Numbered from the stretch's first letter, positions 1 to 12,841 are shown. The stretch is 64,000 nucleotides of DNA from Anaeramoeba flamelloides (GCA_027625915.1 JANTQA010000008.1:5759501-5823500); one strand, 5' to 3'. Notes: generated by a model from the letters alone, not told the origin. Numbers and translations: made by a program.

Positions 1-1772
1 AAGTATCGTAGCTTTTCATGAATCAAAATAATTTGTCACAATCTTTGATTTCACTCCATTATTTTAAATTCTGGAAAACCCAACGTGAAGTGGACATGGA
101 ATACATTCAAGTACTGCCAAGTGCCTAACTTTTCAAGAATTCGAAATAATAGAGAAAAACCAAAGATTTTACTCAATTATTTTACATTATGGAAAATATA
201 ACAACATTTTTTTTAATTTTGAAATTAAAAAAAAATATATAAGATTTTTTTTTTTTATTTCTAAAATTAAATAATCCGAAAGATGGTTTTCTTGAAGTTT
301 TCTGTTTTATTCTAAAAATCAATAGAGTTTACATATAAAACAGAAAATATCATGAAAAACTAACGAAAAGTGTCTCAAATTTTGAACTAAACAGAAAATT
401 CAAGGAAAAATAAACACTGCTTCCCAAAATTCAAAAGATTGGGTCATTTCTTTGATTTTATTCTATTTGAACATAAATGTAGGGAAAAGTCAACTGCAAG
501 TTTTATTTTATTTTATATTTTTTTTTTGGAAAAATGATAGATTTTCGAAATAAATACAAGAATTAAAAAAATAAGGACTATAAGGTTTTCTTGAGTTTTC
601 TGTTTACTGGCAAAATCAATGATTTTATAAAAAAAAAACAACAACTATAATAAAACAAACAACTGTTCTCTTGGGGTTGGATATTTTCGCATGGAAACCT
701 TTTAATTTTAGGATAAATATTAACAATAGAAAACCTATCTTAACTTTTTATTTATGAAAGTTAAAATGAAAGACTAACTAGCAAACATAGTGAAATTAGT
801 ACCCATTTCTATAATGGAAAAGAAAAAAAGAAACCAAGTTTTTTATTTGTGTAATATCAATAATTTATATAATTTAAAATTAATTGTACATTAATTATTA
901 AGAAAAAAAAAAAAACTTAACTATTTTTCAAAAAATATTGGCTCACTTAATAATTTCATTGGAAACAGTTTTTTCAGGATTTTTTTCTATATTCTTATCG
1001 AAATAAAATTTTTATTTCAAAATTAAAATAATTTTTTCTAATTTTGTCAAATTTTTGTTTTTCTTTTGTTGCACTTTTTCTTTTCTTTTATTTATTTATT
1101 TTTTTTTGATTCTTTTTTTTTTTTTTAAGAAAGTTAAATAGAAAAAATAAAAAATATCTTTTAAAAAATACCAAAAAATATTATGAAAATTGAGATCATA
1201 TGATTTATTTTCAAATTCATATATTTATAATCAAAAAAAACTGTTTTTCAACTTTTAAAGTTCAATAAGAAAAAATCGGTAATTTTCATTTCAAAAATTG
1301 TAGTTTTTTTTTTTTTTTTTTTGGTTTTTGATTTTATTTTTTTTTATAATCTATATATTATCAGGTTTTTATCCTTTTATAATAAATTAAAAAATGAATT
1401 ATTTATAATAATTAATGATTAGTTGTTCTTGAATACTAAAACATATATATTTTTTTCAATTTATTTTTTTCAGATGAGTAACAATTTTTGAAAAAATCAA
1501 ATCTTTTTTTGTAAAAGGAACCCAGTTTGAATGAAAAAATATAACAAATTCTATGATTTTAATCTGATATTCCCCTAAAAATAAATTTTCAATTTTTAAA
1601 TCAGAATCATTTTTTTTATTATTTTTTCTTTTATTAATTTTTATAAATAATAGAAAATTTTTTAAAAATAAAAACTAAATTTATCTGATTTATTTAACAT
1701 TAAAATTTATTTATTTAAAAATTTTATGTAATTTGTATGTCAATTTTTATTACAATATAATAATTCCAATAG
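1..1772. other. Repeat-rich stretch left of the SMC5 remnant
   Basis: No coding signal is seen. Bases 1-430 and about 560-640 hold degenerate copies of the palindromic repeat family found again at 17855-18125, 22900-23375, 31915-32165 and 63520-63925. Typical pieces are a GGAAAACC end and AAGATTTTACTC cores. Bases 915-1140 match 27035-27265. The rest is A/T homopolymer-rich. Missing N-terminal SMC5 exons are not visible here, but other introns in this window reach 3-6 kb, so they could lie left of the window. Confidence 0.5.
915..1140 (+). repeat. Dispersed repeat, copy 1 (about 220 bp)
   Basis: The stretch aligns by eye with 27035-27265. Both begin with TTTTCAAAAAATATTG.CTCACTT, share a middle of ATATTCTTATC.AAATAAA and TTTTTTCTAATTTTG, and end in a long T/C-rich run. 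No open frame or terminal inversion is visible. Confidence 0.5.
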
Positions 1773-3524
1773 ACATTTATTTTCTAATGTCAAGATGATC
1801 TTGATACATTTTATCGAGAAGGATTTCAAAAAAATAATTTCAAAGTAACATGTAAATATTTTATTCCAAAACAAAGGGATTACCCAAAAAAAAATTAATG
1901 ATGAAGAAAAAAAAAATTATAAAATTGATAAATTTCTAGATGAAGCTATTGAATACACACCAATTGTATTAGAATATTTACAATACTTTTCACAAATTCA
2001 TAATTGTGGTATGACGCAACAAAAAATATCAAACTTATTGAAAATTTATTTGAAAACATCGCTCTGCCTTGTATTTTTACACCTGAAAGACGATATTTAA
2101 AAAGAAGAACATATATTGGAACGAATAGTACCATGATCAATACTATAAATAAAAGTAGATTATATGGGGATATTAAAGAGAGTGAAAAGGAGCTTGATTT
2201 ACAAAAGAAATTAAAAAAAAATTGAAGAAAAAATCCTTAACAAGAGGAAAATATTAGAAGAGACTCAAAATGATGAAGATGCACAAGCCAAAATAATTCT
2301 GGGATTATCACAAAAAAAAATACATTCAATAATGATTTAAAAAAATCTAAAAATCTTAATGCGAAAAAAAGAATTGTTCAAAAAAAAATTGAAATCTTAA
2401 ATAAACATAAAGATTTCAAAAGCGAAATTAATAAATTAAAAAAGCGGTTAGACAAAATCTTAAAGGAAAGGGAAGACACAATACAAAATTTATCAAATAA
2501 AATTGAAAAATATTTCCAAGCTGTTACCGAAGAAAATTTTCACAAAAATCGAAAAGCAATTGTTAAAAAAACAAGAAATTAAATTAAATAACCAATGCAA
2601 TCAACAAAGTTTTGAATTAAAGGAAATAAATAGAAAATTATTTGATCAGGAAAGAATAGTGAACCGATTAAAGGATCAATGCTTAATATTTTTAAAAATA
2701 AGAAGGGAAAAAATCCCAGAATTAAATGACGATCTCATGAGGGACTTGGAAAAATTATCTGATGACAGTGATGAAATCGCTGAAATGATCAACATATTAC
2801 AAACCCAAATTAGCTTAAAACCAGATGTGCAAAAAAGTGTGTTTGACCAATACAATGAAAGAGAAAAACTCCAAATCGAATTAACAGAGAAAATTAAAAA
2901 AAATATCAAGAACTTTATGATAACAATAATAAAATTAGAGAAATTGAAAAAAAATGGTTAAAAGGAATTGAGAAAATTATTCATAAAATTAATCGTTATT
3001 TTAGTACATTGTTCGCCGAACTTGGCGCTGTTGGCGAAGTGCAATTGATTAAAGATCCCAACCGCGATTATTCCAAATTTGAAACACACATATTGGTCAA
3101 ATTTAGAGACGAAACAAATCTTCATATTTTAAGAGCAGCCAGGCAATCTGGGGGTGAAAGGGCAGTGACAACAGCTTTATTTTTAATGGCTTTACAAAAT
3201 TTAATCGAGTGCCCCTTTAGGGTAGTAGATGAATTAAATCAGGGCATGGACCCGCAAAATGAGAAAATCACCTTTAATTTGATCGTCAAGTTTGTATGTA
3301 GACCAAATGTTCCTCAATATTTCATGGTTTCACCAAAGTTATTACCTGGTTTAAATTTAACAAAAGATATTGCTTGTCATATCTTCTTTAATAGTTCATT
3401 CATCCGAAAGAATCCTAAACTTTGGTTTATCCCAAATATTGTTAAATTTGGTAACCCAAAAAAACCCTCAAGAAGAAAAAGAAGAAAAAAAAAACCCAGA
3501 ATAAAAAAAAATAATTATTTTTGA
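1773..3524 (+). pseudogene. SMC5: SMC5 (SMC5/6 complex ATPase), C-terminal half with frame breaks
   Basis: SMC5 pairs with SMC6 in the chromosome maintenance complex. The text begins after an AATAG acceptor-like site with part of the hinge (CQDDLDTFY, then EYTPIVLEYLQYFSQIHNC and FTPERRYLKRRTYIG). It continues through coiled coil (about 2070-2990) and ends in an intact ATPase head lobe. The ABC signature (QSGGER, about 3145-3162) and Walker B (PFRVVDELNQGMDP, about 3210-3252) are both the SMC5 form, followed by the SMC5-type basic tail. The Walker A half is not in the window. An in-frame TAA lies at 1785-1787, and frame changes are needed near 1890, 2007, 2218, 2310, 2500 and 2905. Most of these sit in A-runs, so decay and homopolymer read errors are both possible. 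Family assignment is sure; gene status is not. Confidence 0.8.
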
Positions 3525-6500
3525 ATTCAATCGATATTTTCTTTTCTTTTTTTTTTTTTTTATCGGTGTAGCTATTGTTTTATTTATTTTTGTTTAACAA
3601 ACTTCTTCAAAAGATTGAGGATTTTTTTAGAAAAAAATAGATTAAAAATCGAAATTTGAAAATATACAATACTTGGCATTCGTAAAATAACCCAAGATTA
3701 AATTTTGGAAAAAAGAAAAATTGAAGATGTTTAGAAATATTAGTTTTATTATTAAACTTCTTTACCAAAACATTTCATCAAAATTTTTTAATTTGAAATT
3801 TTATGAAAAGATTATAAGATATAGAATTTTTAATCAATTATCTTAGAAAGAGAAATTTTATATTAAAAATTGTATAGTTACTTTTCATAAAAAAATAACT
3901 TGAAAAAAAATTTTCAACATTTAAAAAAATTTTTCATTGGTTCTTGTGATTTTATTATTTTTTCTTCCAAATTTTGTCAAAAAACAAAAAAAAATAATTT
4001 TTTTAATGAAAAGTTTGACTAGACATCAAAAAATTCTTTGTTTTAATGATTAAAATAAATCAAACTTTACAGGTATTTTTTTTGGAGGCCCTTTGCACCC
4101 CAATATTGCCTAAAATACTTGATTAAATAATTTATTCATTGCAACAGATATTTTGTCATTAAATAGAAAATTTGTTTTATATGTTGATTTAAATTCCATA
4201 AAAATATTTAGATGTGATTCTAAATACTTTTTCAAATAAAAAAAAATAGAAATTAAATTTGAAAAAAAAATAATATTTTTTTTCATTGTAAAATTTGACA
4301 ATTTTTTCAACAAGATTTTTTTTCAATTTTAAATGATTTGGTCAATAGTTCAAGTCAGAATAATAATTGATTTTTTTTAATTTTTACTATTTTTTAATTT
4401 TTGGCATTTTAAAATCTAGACATAAAATAAACAATATTATGAATAAGAAACTATATATAAAAAATTATTTTACAATATCTCCATTAATTTAGATGGAAAA
4501 ATTCAAAATTTACAAATATATTATAAAAAATTTTTACATATAACAGAATTCAAAAAAAAAAATTCTTGGTTTGACAGATTATTTTATTATCTTTGAATAA
4601 TATTAAAAAATTATTCTTGATTTTTTTTTTAAATTTAGGATTAATTATTTTATCTATTAAAAAATTTTTTATTTTCTTAATTCTAATATAAAAAAGATGG
4701 AAATTATTTTACAATTTTTAATTTTTTTTTTACTTTATCAAGTATTTTCTATTACCTAAATAACAGTTTTAGGAAATTAATCATATTAAAAATTTAATTT
4801 TGGCCTAAAGACACAAATTTCATTTTTCTCTAAATACATATATATTAAAATTTTCTCTAAAAAAAAATGAAAATTTCTCAATAATATATATTTTTATTTA
4901 TTTATTTTATCATAAAATTAATAATTTTATTTGATGGTTATCATTTATAAATTAACGTGTTGAATTTTGAATTGCTATTATTTTAACGAAATTACTCATT
5001 TCAAAAAAATAAAAATAAAATAAAAATCTTTAAAAAAAATGTAAAAATGAATAGTTATTATTTTTTTTTCCAAAAACAAAAATAAATACAATAACATAAC
5101 TACTTTATCTTTGAACTATTTTGACTTTTTATTAGTATTCAAATTTGGATTAAAGATGAATAAGAAAATAAATATATTTGCACATCAATATCATTTTAAA
5201 TCTTTTATTTTAAACCTGTTGATATTCAGACAAATCCAGGTTGCTAAGGTATATATATAAATAGATAGATAGATAGTAAGCCAAATTTTAAAATTAGTGA
5301 CAAATTTTATTATTATCATTTTTTTCTTTTTTCATTTGTCTTTCAAAAAATAAAATGATTATACTATATTTTTATTTATTAATCTATATTGATTATTATC
5401 ACTACACATTTTTGTAAAATACATTATTGTTCAAAAAAAAAAAAAAAAAATAATTTAACAATTTTTTGTATGATAAAAAATCTGCACCTATTTTTTAAAT
5501 TTAGCTTATATATATTCTCATTTATTTTGAAAATGAGTTTTAATCTTAGGATGGTATTTTTAAAATGGTTTTTCAAAATATTCTTACGATTATACATTAA
5601 TTTTTAATTCAGATTTTTTTAAAAAAATCATTGTAATTTGAATTTTAGTATGTTGTTATTCTACTTTTGAGTAATTCAGTTTCTTCAATTTTTTTGAGTT
5701 TACTAGAAAATCAAAAAATACTAATTGTTCATGTTTATATTTTTTGGGTTTTTATTTGTTTTTATTACTGAAAAAAGAAGAATAAAATTAGTTTACAACA
5801 TTTCTGAAAAAAACAAATAATCAATTTGAAATAAAATTGACGTATTTTTCAAATAAAAAAAGCTTTTAACAAAATTAACACAAGTAAAAGTAAAAAAACC
5901 CAAATTTGACCTTTTTAAAATTCAATCAAATAGTTCACTAAAATACAAAAAATTGAAAGAATTAAAATCAATCTAGGCACTTCAAATTAAAAAAAAAAAA
6001 AAAAAAAAAACATGTTTAATGTAATCTTTTCTTCGTTTTCTCTTACAAACAAATAAGTTTTTTTTATATTTTATTCTTTAATATTTTTAAAAATTCATAA
6101 AATATTTATTTTATTTATTTGATCTTAAATTTTGAGTACAAGTTTGTTTTTATTGTTGTTTTTAGTCAAGTAAAACATTTTTGTGGGTGAAAAAAGTGAA
6201 AAAAATAGAATCTAAGACCCTATGAAATAGCATATATTAAGATTTGAAAAAAAGAAAAATAAGAACCAAATTAAACAAAAATAAAAATTACCACTAAATC
6301 ATTTACCCATACCTAATTTATAAACTTAAAGTCTTAGATTCATATAAATTATTAAGTTCTTAGGCCGAATGTTTTTTTTGGAGTTAATAAATTTAATTTT
6401 TTTTATTTTAAAAAACAATCAAATTCGCCAAAATTCTGTCTTTTTCTTTTGATTCGTAATTGTTAACAAATATATTTTAAAATTGTTTAATAAAACTGGC

Positions 6501-6855
6501 TTTAATTTGATATAGGAAATTTAAACTGTCATATTTTAAAAAATTTTGTAATTATTAAATTGGATTGATTCAAAAAATTGATTTCAAAATTAATTAGATA
6601 TTCATATCTATTGAAAAAAAATTATAAATAAATTCAGTACTCCGAATTGAAACTCATTTATAAAAGTTATAATGATTTTATATATTGATATTTATTTTTG
6701 ATTAGGATTATAGATTACGAAAATATACACATATTCATAAAACTTTTGTTCTCAAATTCTATCTTTTTTTTTTTTTTTTCTTTATTCAAAAAAGATGAAT
6801 TCAAAAAAATTTAGAGTGTTATAATTATAATTGACAAATTTATGTTTACATTAAG

Positions 6856-6891
<36 letters not shown>

Positions 6892-7026
6892 TCTGACTAT
6901 AATAAAAAGATTAAATATTTTGTATAGATATGTATATAATTATTTCTAATAGTATGTTTGCTCTTGTCGAGTTGGTTTATTGCAATGACAGACAAGATAT
7001 TAGTTGGTTCCACAAAAGAATAAATT
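3525..7026. other. Intergenic, no gene seen
   Basis: The 3.5 kb between the SMC5 remnant and the 7TM gene is nearly all A/T with homopolymer runs. It holds an (AT)n tract at about 6858-6897 and a short TAGA run near 5262-5276. Open frames here are short, Phe/Lys/Leu-rich and unlike any family I know. No promoter element can be named. Confidence 0.5.
6858..6897. repeat. (AT)n microsatellite
   Basis: An uninterrupted alternating AT run of about 40 bases lies about 130 bp downstream of the 7TM stop codon, on the 3' side of that minus-strand gene. Confidence 0.9.
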
Positions 7027-8163
7027 CTAATCATATAATAAATCGTTTGGATCAAAAGTAACTTCTGAATCTGATCCTGAATTTGAATCTGTTTCTATTT
7101 CTGAGCTATACATGTCGTTCAATCTTTTCTTGTCTGTCTTAGAAATGTGTCTAGGATCTTCGATTGCTATTGAATTTCTTTTAGCAGAATTTTTGAAAGG
7201 ATAACAAAAACAAAACAATCCGATCCAATCAAGAAAGGTTTTTTTTTTATGCGCCCTATTGATTTGGTAATTATCAGAAAGCAGACTTCGTAATTCTTCT
7301 TTTTGGAAAATTTCGTTTGTCAAATTTAAATGGAAAATAATAAAGAGGGCAAACGCAGGAAAGGCTTGGAAGATGAGGTACCAAAAAAAATAAACCCAAT
7401 AAAAGTTCTGTGATTTCTTTTCATACCAAGAGTCTAATTTGTCGTTTGCAGAGTTGTGGCCACTTACCGTGCAAAGGTCCCAAATCCCGTGAATAATAAA
7501 AAGTGAAATATTTATAAAAATTAAAATTGTAATTGATCGCAGCTGTTCCTTTCTTATTTCTGTTAATTTGATCTTTGACGTTAATCTCCAAGAGACAACA
7601 CAAAAAATTGAGAGTACGACGGAAAGTGTAGACAAGAGAAAACCTGTGAACGCCAAGTTCCCATCTTCAAAGTCTAAAAAATTTATTTTTTTATCAAACA
7701 ACGTTCCAAAGGCACACGCAAGGACACCAAAAATGAGTGCCAGGATTTCCATAACGAGATAAACCGGGAAAAGAAATTTCCTGATCCTTGATTTCCGATG
7801 AAGAATTGAATAAAGCCTCGTTGAAAAGAAAAAGACAAAGAGCAAAAAAGATGAAAACTGAAAATATAAAGGCAAAAATGTTTCGACAATATTCACTGAA
7901 AAGAAGTTTGGGTAATTTGGCGTCACAAATGTCAGCACCCCCCTCCAAAACATTGACAACGTTGACAAATTTAAGATAGTCAGCCGGAAATAAAGTGGCT
8001 TGCGATCAAGATCGTGCTTTGAATTCCGATAAATCCTCCGTGATTCCAGAAGTAATAAGATCCCCACGATGAAATAAATAAAACATAGAATATATACAAG
8101 TGGTTCTCCAGTTGACAACGCAGAGAGTGTTACATCTTTTTCAAGATCGTGGTTAATAACCAT
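7027..8163 (-). CDS. Seven-transmembrane protein, THH1/TOM1/TOM3-like
   Basis: A single-exon protein of 378 residues. I count seven hydrophobic segments at about residues 22-40, 57-78, 92-114, 130-152, 171-192, 210-230 and 254-278. They are followed by a 100-residue cytosolic tail ending in an acidic, Ser-rich stretch (SSEIETDSNSGSDSE). The third helix (ETFLPLYFQFSSFLLFVFFF) resembles the PLFFQFSTFTLLVFFW-type block of the plant and protist THH1/TOM1/TOM3 (DUF1084) membrane proteins, distant GPCR-like proteins. This match is from memory and moderate. A generic orphan GPCR such as TPRA1/GPR175 is the alternative. The start is the first ATG. There is no cleavable signal peptide, so helix 1 probably acts as the signal anchor. 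Base composition is clearly less AT-biased than the flanks, as expected for a live gene. Ligand and role are unknown. Confidence 0.8.
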   Translation of the reverse strand: MVINHDLEKDVTLSALSTGEPLVYILCFIYFIVGILLLLESRRIYRNSKHDLDRKPLYFRLTILNLSTLSMFWRGVLTFVTPNYPNFFSVNIVETFLPLYFQFSSFLLFVFFFSTRLYSILHRKSRIRKFLFPVYLVMEILALIFGVLACAFGTLFDKKINFLDFEDGNLAFTGFLLSTLSVVLSIFCVVSWRLTSKIKLTEIRKEQLRSITILIFINISLFIIHGIWDLCTVSGHNSANDKLDSWYEKKSQNFYWVYFFWYLIFQAFPAFALFIIFHLNLTNEIFQKEELRSLLSDNYQINRAHKKKTFLDWIGLFCFCYPFKNSAKRNSIAIEDPRHISKTDKKRLNDMYSSEIETDSNSGSDSEVTFDPNDLLYD

Positions 8164-10540
8164 ATACAGAAAAGATTTCTTTTAAATGAAAATTTTATTA
8201 AAAAATGGAAAATTTAGAACCAGTTTGTTGGTTTTGGTTGAGATTTACTGTTTGTCAAATTGGGTGTTATGTTTTTTTAACAAGAACAGATTTTTGTGTC
8301 TCTCAATTTTTCGGGTGAATGTTGTAAAGTCTCTCAGAATTGTTTCAAAAATGATTATTTTTATGATTTAGGGATGCAGAGACAAAAAACAACATGAGGT
8401 ATATTTTGAATCATTATTAATCATCGTATTGTTCTCACAAAATAAAGGAAATTTGACACCTTGTCTTTCGTAAATGTTAAAAACACTAAGAAATAGATTG
8501 TTGTTTTTTCAAATTGTAAAGTAAATAATAAATAATGTTGATGTATTAGGCACGAAAACTTTATTGAAAGGGATTTTTAGATTTTATCTTTTTGAGGGGT
8601 TTTCACACAATACTTTAGTCCAATAAAACTGTCTTAAAGAATGCCAATTAAACGAAAGTTACGATAGTATTTACCGTTTTTTGAAGATTTGATAGAAAAT
8701 AATTTATTGATCAAAAAAAATTTATATCTCAAACAAGAGAAAATTGAAAAATAGATTTTTTACCCCTTACACAAGAAACTTCCAGCTTTAAATTGAAGCA
8801 GATTGATACATTGAAAGTAAATTATATTATTATTGACAATTATTTGAATATAGAGAGCAACTATAAACATTTTATTTTGAGGCATTTTGATTAAAATTAC
8901 AAATTTGATTTGTATAACAAGTTTTACAACAAAAAGATTAATTATCAAAAATAAAACAAAATTTGAAATTTCAAAAATATTTTTGGAAACAACCTTCTTT
9001 TATTTTAAGGAATCTGTTGTTGGTCATAAATGTAAAATATACAAACTTAAACGACAAAAATTCTTTGTCTCATAGTAAGTGTGCACACAAATTTTCACAT
9101 CACATTCTAAATCAGAATATATATTATCAACCTAAATCTTTGAAAAAACTTTTAAAAAAACACAACTTAAATTAACAATTCTGAAATATAAAAATCTTTC
9201 CTTTTTTTTTGTTATATTATCAATAATCATTCGCTGCTTATTTTTTGGTAAAAGTTGAAGAAATTAATTTAAGTTTTCAATAGTTACAGAGTTTGAAAAA
9301 TGAAAAAATTATAAGTTTTTGGAATTTGAAAGTTTAGCTTCACTTGTTTTTACAATTTAATATACTTGTCACTTCATTTATTTTTTTATTTATTATTTTT
9401 TTCTTTTATTCAAAAAAGGAGATTTTTGATTGTTTTCTATTTTATTCTAGGCTGATATTTTTTTTGATTACTAAGAAGAGTTTCAAAGTAAATAGACAAA
9501 GTGGTTATTTGTTAATACTGAGATACTGAAAGATGAAAGTTAGAATAAATTGAAAATAAAATGTAGTAAAAAATACTAAATCTCCAGAAGTTTTAATGTT
9601 TTTCAGATCAAATAGAAAAAAGATTTTTAATACAATTAAACAACAATCTCCAAATGAATATTCATGAACAATAATCAAATTAAATCAACCAAAAGCACAG
9701 TGGGTGTGATTTTTGGAAATCCTTAATTAAAGATCGCTTTTTTTTTTTTTTTTTTTTTTTTAACAATTGCTTCTTATAAATTTTTTTTTTTTTTCTTTTT
9801 TCCTTTTTTCTTTTCAATTTTTCAAGTTTTGTTTTTTTAATATAAAAAAAGTTAGGGTATACATTTCCCTTGAAAAATGGAGAAAATAATGATTTTATAC
9901 TTAAATTATATTTGATGAAATTTAAATAAAAGGTCATTTAGAGTGTAATGTACAAATCCACAATAATATGTAAAAAAATAATAAAGTTTTTTTTTAGAGC
10001 GAAATAATCATTTTCAATAATTGAAAATTCTTTTTTTTATTTAAAATGTGAGACATTTAAATCTAATTTATTTTTAATTTTCAAATAACCATTCATTTAA
10101 CCAAACCTTGAAAAAATTGTCTGATAATAAACTCCATTTCAAAAGCATTGGTCAATTAAAAATCAAATTTTAAAGAAAAATATTTTTAATAATTAAAGTT
10201 ATCTATTATAATATAAAAATAACTATTTTAATATTCAGTTCTATACTCAAGAGATATTTATTTTTTGTCTAAAAATAAAAGAAAAAGAAATAAAAAAACA
10301 AAATAAAAAAAAATTGGTAAATTTATTTTGAAAGAAGCATTATATAAAAAATAGAAAATTTAAAAAATTAAAAAACCCCTATTATCGATTCTTCTTGCAT
10401 TTGAATAACTAAATCTAATCTCTTTTTCATATTTTAAACCAATTTTTTCATTAATTCATCTGTTACTTCTTTCCAATTTTTCATTTTGATTTTCCATTTT
10501 AACAATGCACTGTCGAAAAAAGAAAAAAGAGAAAAAATGA
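8164..10540. other. Intergenic stretch upstream of the 7TM gene
   Basis: No gene is seen. Several 60-85 residue open frames are low complexity. Bases about 9560-9950 match, in reverse complement, 59940-60170: both carry the block TTAATTAAGGA and a TTTTGGTTGATTTAAT block next to a Lys-rich A-run. That is a dispersed repeat. Long T-runs lie at 9740-9762 and 9782-9793. Confidence 0.5.
9560..9950 (-). repeat. Dispersed repeat, reverse copy of 59940-60170
   Basis: Read on the minus strand, this segment gives a Lys-rich run followed by a peptide-like block LIKDFQ...CFWLI. The plus strand at about 60050-60110 gives LIKDSQ...YFWLI. Conserved peptide-like text in two otherwise non-coding places suggests remnants of a transposon protein. 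I cannot say which. At 59797-59912 a LINE tail lies directly beside the second copy. Confidence 0.45.
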
Positions 10541-11885
10541 TTTATTTTTTTTTTATTGGGGAAGAAGTGCAATTTACACTCTAGATGCCCTTATACTTAA
10601 ATTTCCTTTCAGAAATTTAAACGTAAAATCTATGATTTTACGATTATTGGTTAATGAAAATAGTCTCAAACTGTTATAGTTTAAAATTATTGCATTAAAA
10701 TTTAATTCTTTTAATTTTTTATAAAATATTAATCTATTTTTTTTAAAGGAAGTGTAGACCCATGAAAAATGATCAATATTTTGTATAATGTCCTTTTGCT
10801 TATATTTTAAACATAGAGGACAAAATTTATTTGAAATTTTTTTCATAACATAGTAATATCTATTTAAGCAGTTTGTAAACAAGCTAAATTTTAACAATAT
10901 TGAACTTGATGGATAACTTAGAGATTTTTAGGTTACAAATAAATATTTTTGTTTTTTTATTATATTACAATATTTTTGAACCTTCCAACTTGTTGAATTT
11001 AACAACTCATTGTATTTATATTTATAAATTTCTTTTTGAAGAATCTTTATTTTTTTGAATTCTAATTAATTTTATTGTTGATTCTTTGATTGAATTTTAT
11101 AAATTTTTCCAGATAATTGTATCTTAATTCTTTTAATTTGCTTTTGAATTTAAATTTCTTGTTGTTGACTGAAATTACCAAATTTTCGAATTTAAATTCT
11201 GTTTTGTAAATAAGAATTGGTGTGTATCTGTTTATTTTGCATATTTCAGTAATAAATGAATTAATCCAAGAATTTAAATGATTTATAGTTGTTTTTTTAT
11301 AATTATATATTTCTAATCCATATGTTAATTAGCTTAATATAATGGACTTAAGTAGTCTAATTTTTAAATTATTTGTTCGTAGATTGTTATTGAATAATTT
11401 TTTATAATTATTATAAGTTTCTTTCCGTTTTTTAGATTATATACTAAATGTGAAATTTTTTTTAAAAAAATTCCCAAATATTTAATCATTGATAAATCTT
11501 GTGAAATTTCTGTTTTGTCTTTATTAGGTTTTAATCCAAATTGTTTTATTATATCATATATCAAAATTAATTTTTCATTTATTTCATTTATATTTCCTTT
11601 TATAAAAAATTATATCATCTGCAAACATTTGACAATGATTTGTTAATGGTATTATTTTTAATAAAATAAAATGTGAAATAAGAGCAAATATTATCCGTGA
11701 GAATGGATCCCCTTGAAATATACCAAACCCCACACCTTGATAATATTTTAATAAAAAAATTTTAATAATTTGATTTAAAATAAATTTTTTTAATGTTTTT
11801 CTAATAATATTAAAACTAATTCAATCAAAACATTTTGCATTATCAATCGAAAAAATGATTTATTTGAATACTTTTCATTGTGAGA
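10541..11885 (-). mobile_element. LINE (non-LTR retrotransposon), 5'-truncated: RT core and C-terminal finger
   Basis: Read on the minus strand from 11885, the order is that of a LINE ORF2. RT motif A-like IDNAKCFD lies near 11850, motif B-like GIFQGDPFS near 11710 and the catalytic FADD box near 11620. The GLKPNKDKTE and KYLGIFL block follows near 11470-11550. A C-terminal zinc-finger text (CPLC...HFSW, residues within 10574-10897) comes next, then an A-rich tail at 10541-10560. Frame is broken at several places between these blocks, so the copy is dead. It is cut off at the 5' side near 11885, as is usual for LINE insertions. The same 3' end is found at 11925-12350, 59797-59912 and 63039-63440. 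Confidence 0.75.
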
Positions 11886-11924
11886 GGAAAAACTTCCAAA
11901 CAATACAAAAGCAATTCAAAATTC

Positions 11925-12350
11925 AAATGTAACATGGAATATTTATTCTGAAATTTAGTTTAATTATCAAATATTTCGTTATCCATCAAGCTCAACAATT
12001 CTAAAATTCAGAACATTTATCAAATGCTTAAACAGATATCAAAAAGTAATTAATAAAAATTCAAACAAATCCTGTCCTTTATGTTTAAAATATGAACAAA
12101 AGGAAATTATAGAAAATATTGATCATTTTTTGGGTATGTCCTTCCTTTAAAAAAATAGATTAATATTTTGAATAAATCAAAAGAATTTAATTTTAATGAA
12201 TTAATTAAAAATTATGATAGCTTGAGACTATTTTCTTTAATTAATAATCAGTGGAATCTATGATTCTACGTTTAAATTTCTGAAAGGGAATTTAAGTCTA
12301 AGGTCAATCAGAGTGTAATCTACACTTCTTCAATAAATAAAAAAAAAAAA
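11925..12350 (+). mobile_element. LINE 3' fragment, opposite orientation
   Basis: This plus-strand piece repeats the last 400 bp of the LINE at 10541-11885. It has the same ATCCATCAAGCTCAA entry, the CPLCLKYEQKEIIENIDHF finger text (about 12078-12135), the CAGAGTGTAATCTACACTTC 3' end and an A-rich tail at 12336-12350. It is 5'-truncated near 11925, only about 40 bp from the 5' end of the minus-strand copy, so the two sit head to head. Frame changes show it is dead. Confidence 0.7.
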
Positions 12351-12841
12351 ATAAATTCATTAATTTTCAAGATCTTATTTATCCTATTTGTTCCAGAGTA
12401 AGTGGAACAAAATTTTCATTCAGCTTTCGAACAAAAGATTTTTAAATAAATCATTCAACCTTTCCAATTTTTAATTCTTATAAACGAACTTAAATTATTC
12501 GTGTACTTTTTAGAATTGGGGTCTTTGAAGATTTATTTTGATTTCTTCAGATGTGATTATTTTAGAAAGCTGTGAAAATTTTGATCTTTTTATTTTGTAT
12601 TAACAGTTAATGGGATTTTTGTTAAATTTTTTGTACCCCTTACATCACCTTTTTTCTTTTTAATTTTTTCTCTTTATTTCAAGATCTTGGTTTAAAATAA
12701 ATCCAAATTGAAAACATCAAAAAGAATCAAGATTTGTTGTGATTATCAAAACAATGGTTCAAGAACTTTTAAATTCAGGATAAAAGATCATTTTTTTTAA
12801 ATACCCTTTCCTTTCTCATTGAAATTTTTTTTATTTTAAAC
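12351..12841. other. Putative upstream region of the DCN1-like gene
   Basis: About 490 bases between a LINE tail and the proposed DCN1 start exon. I see no gene, repeat or recognisable promoter motif. Confidence 0.4.
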
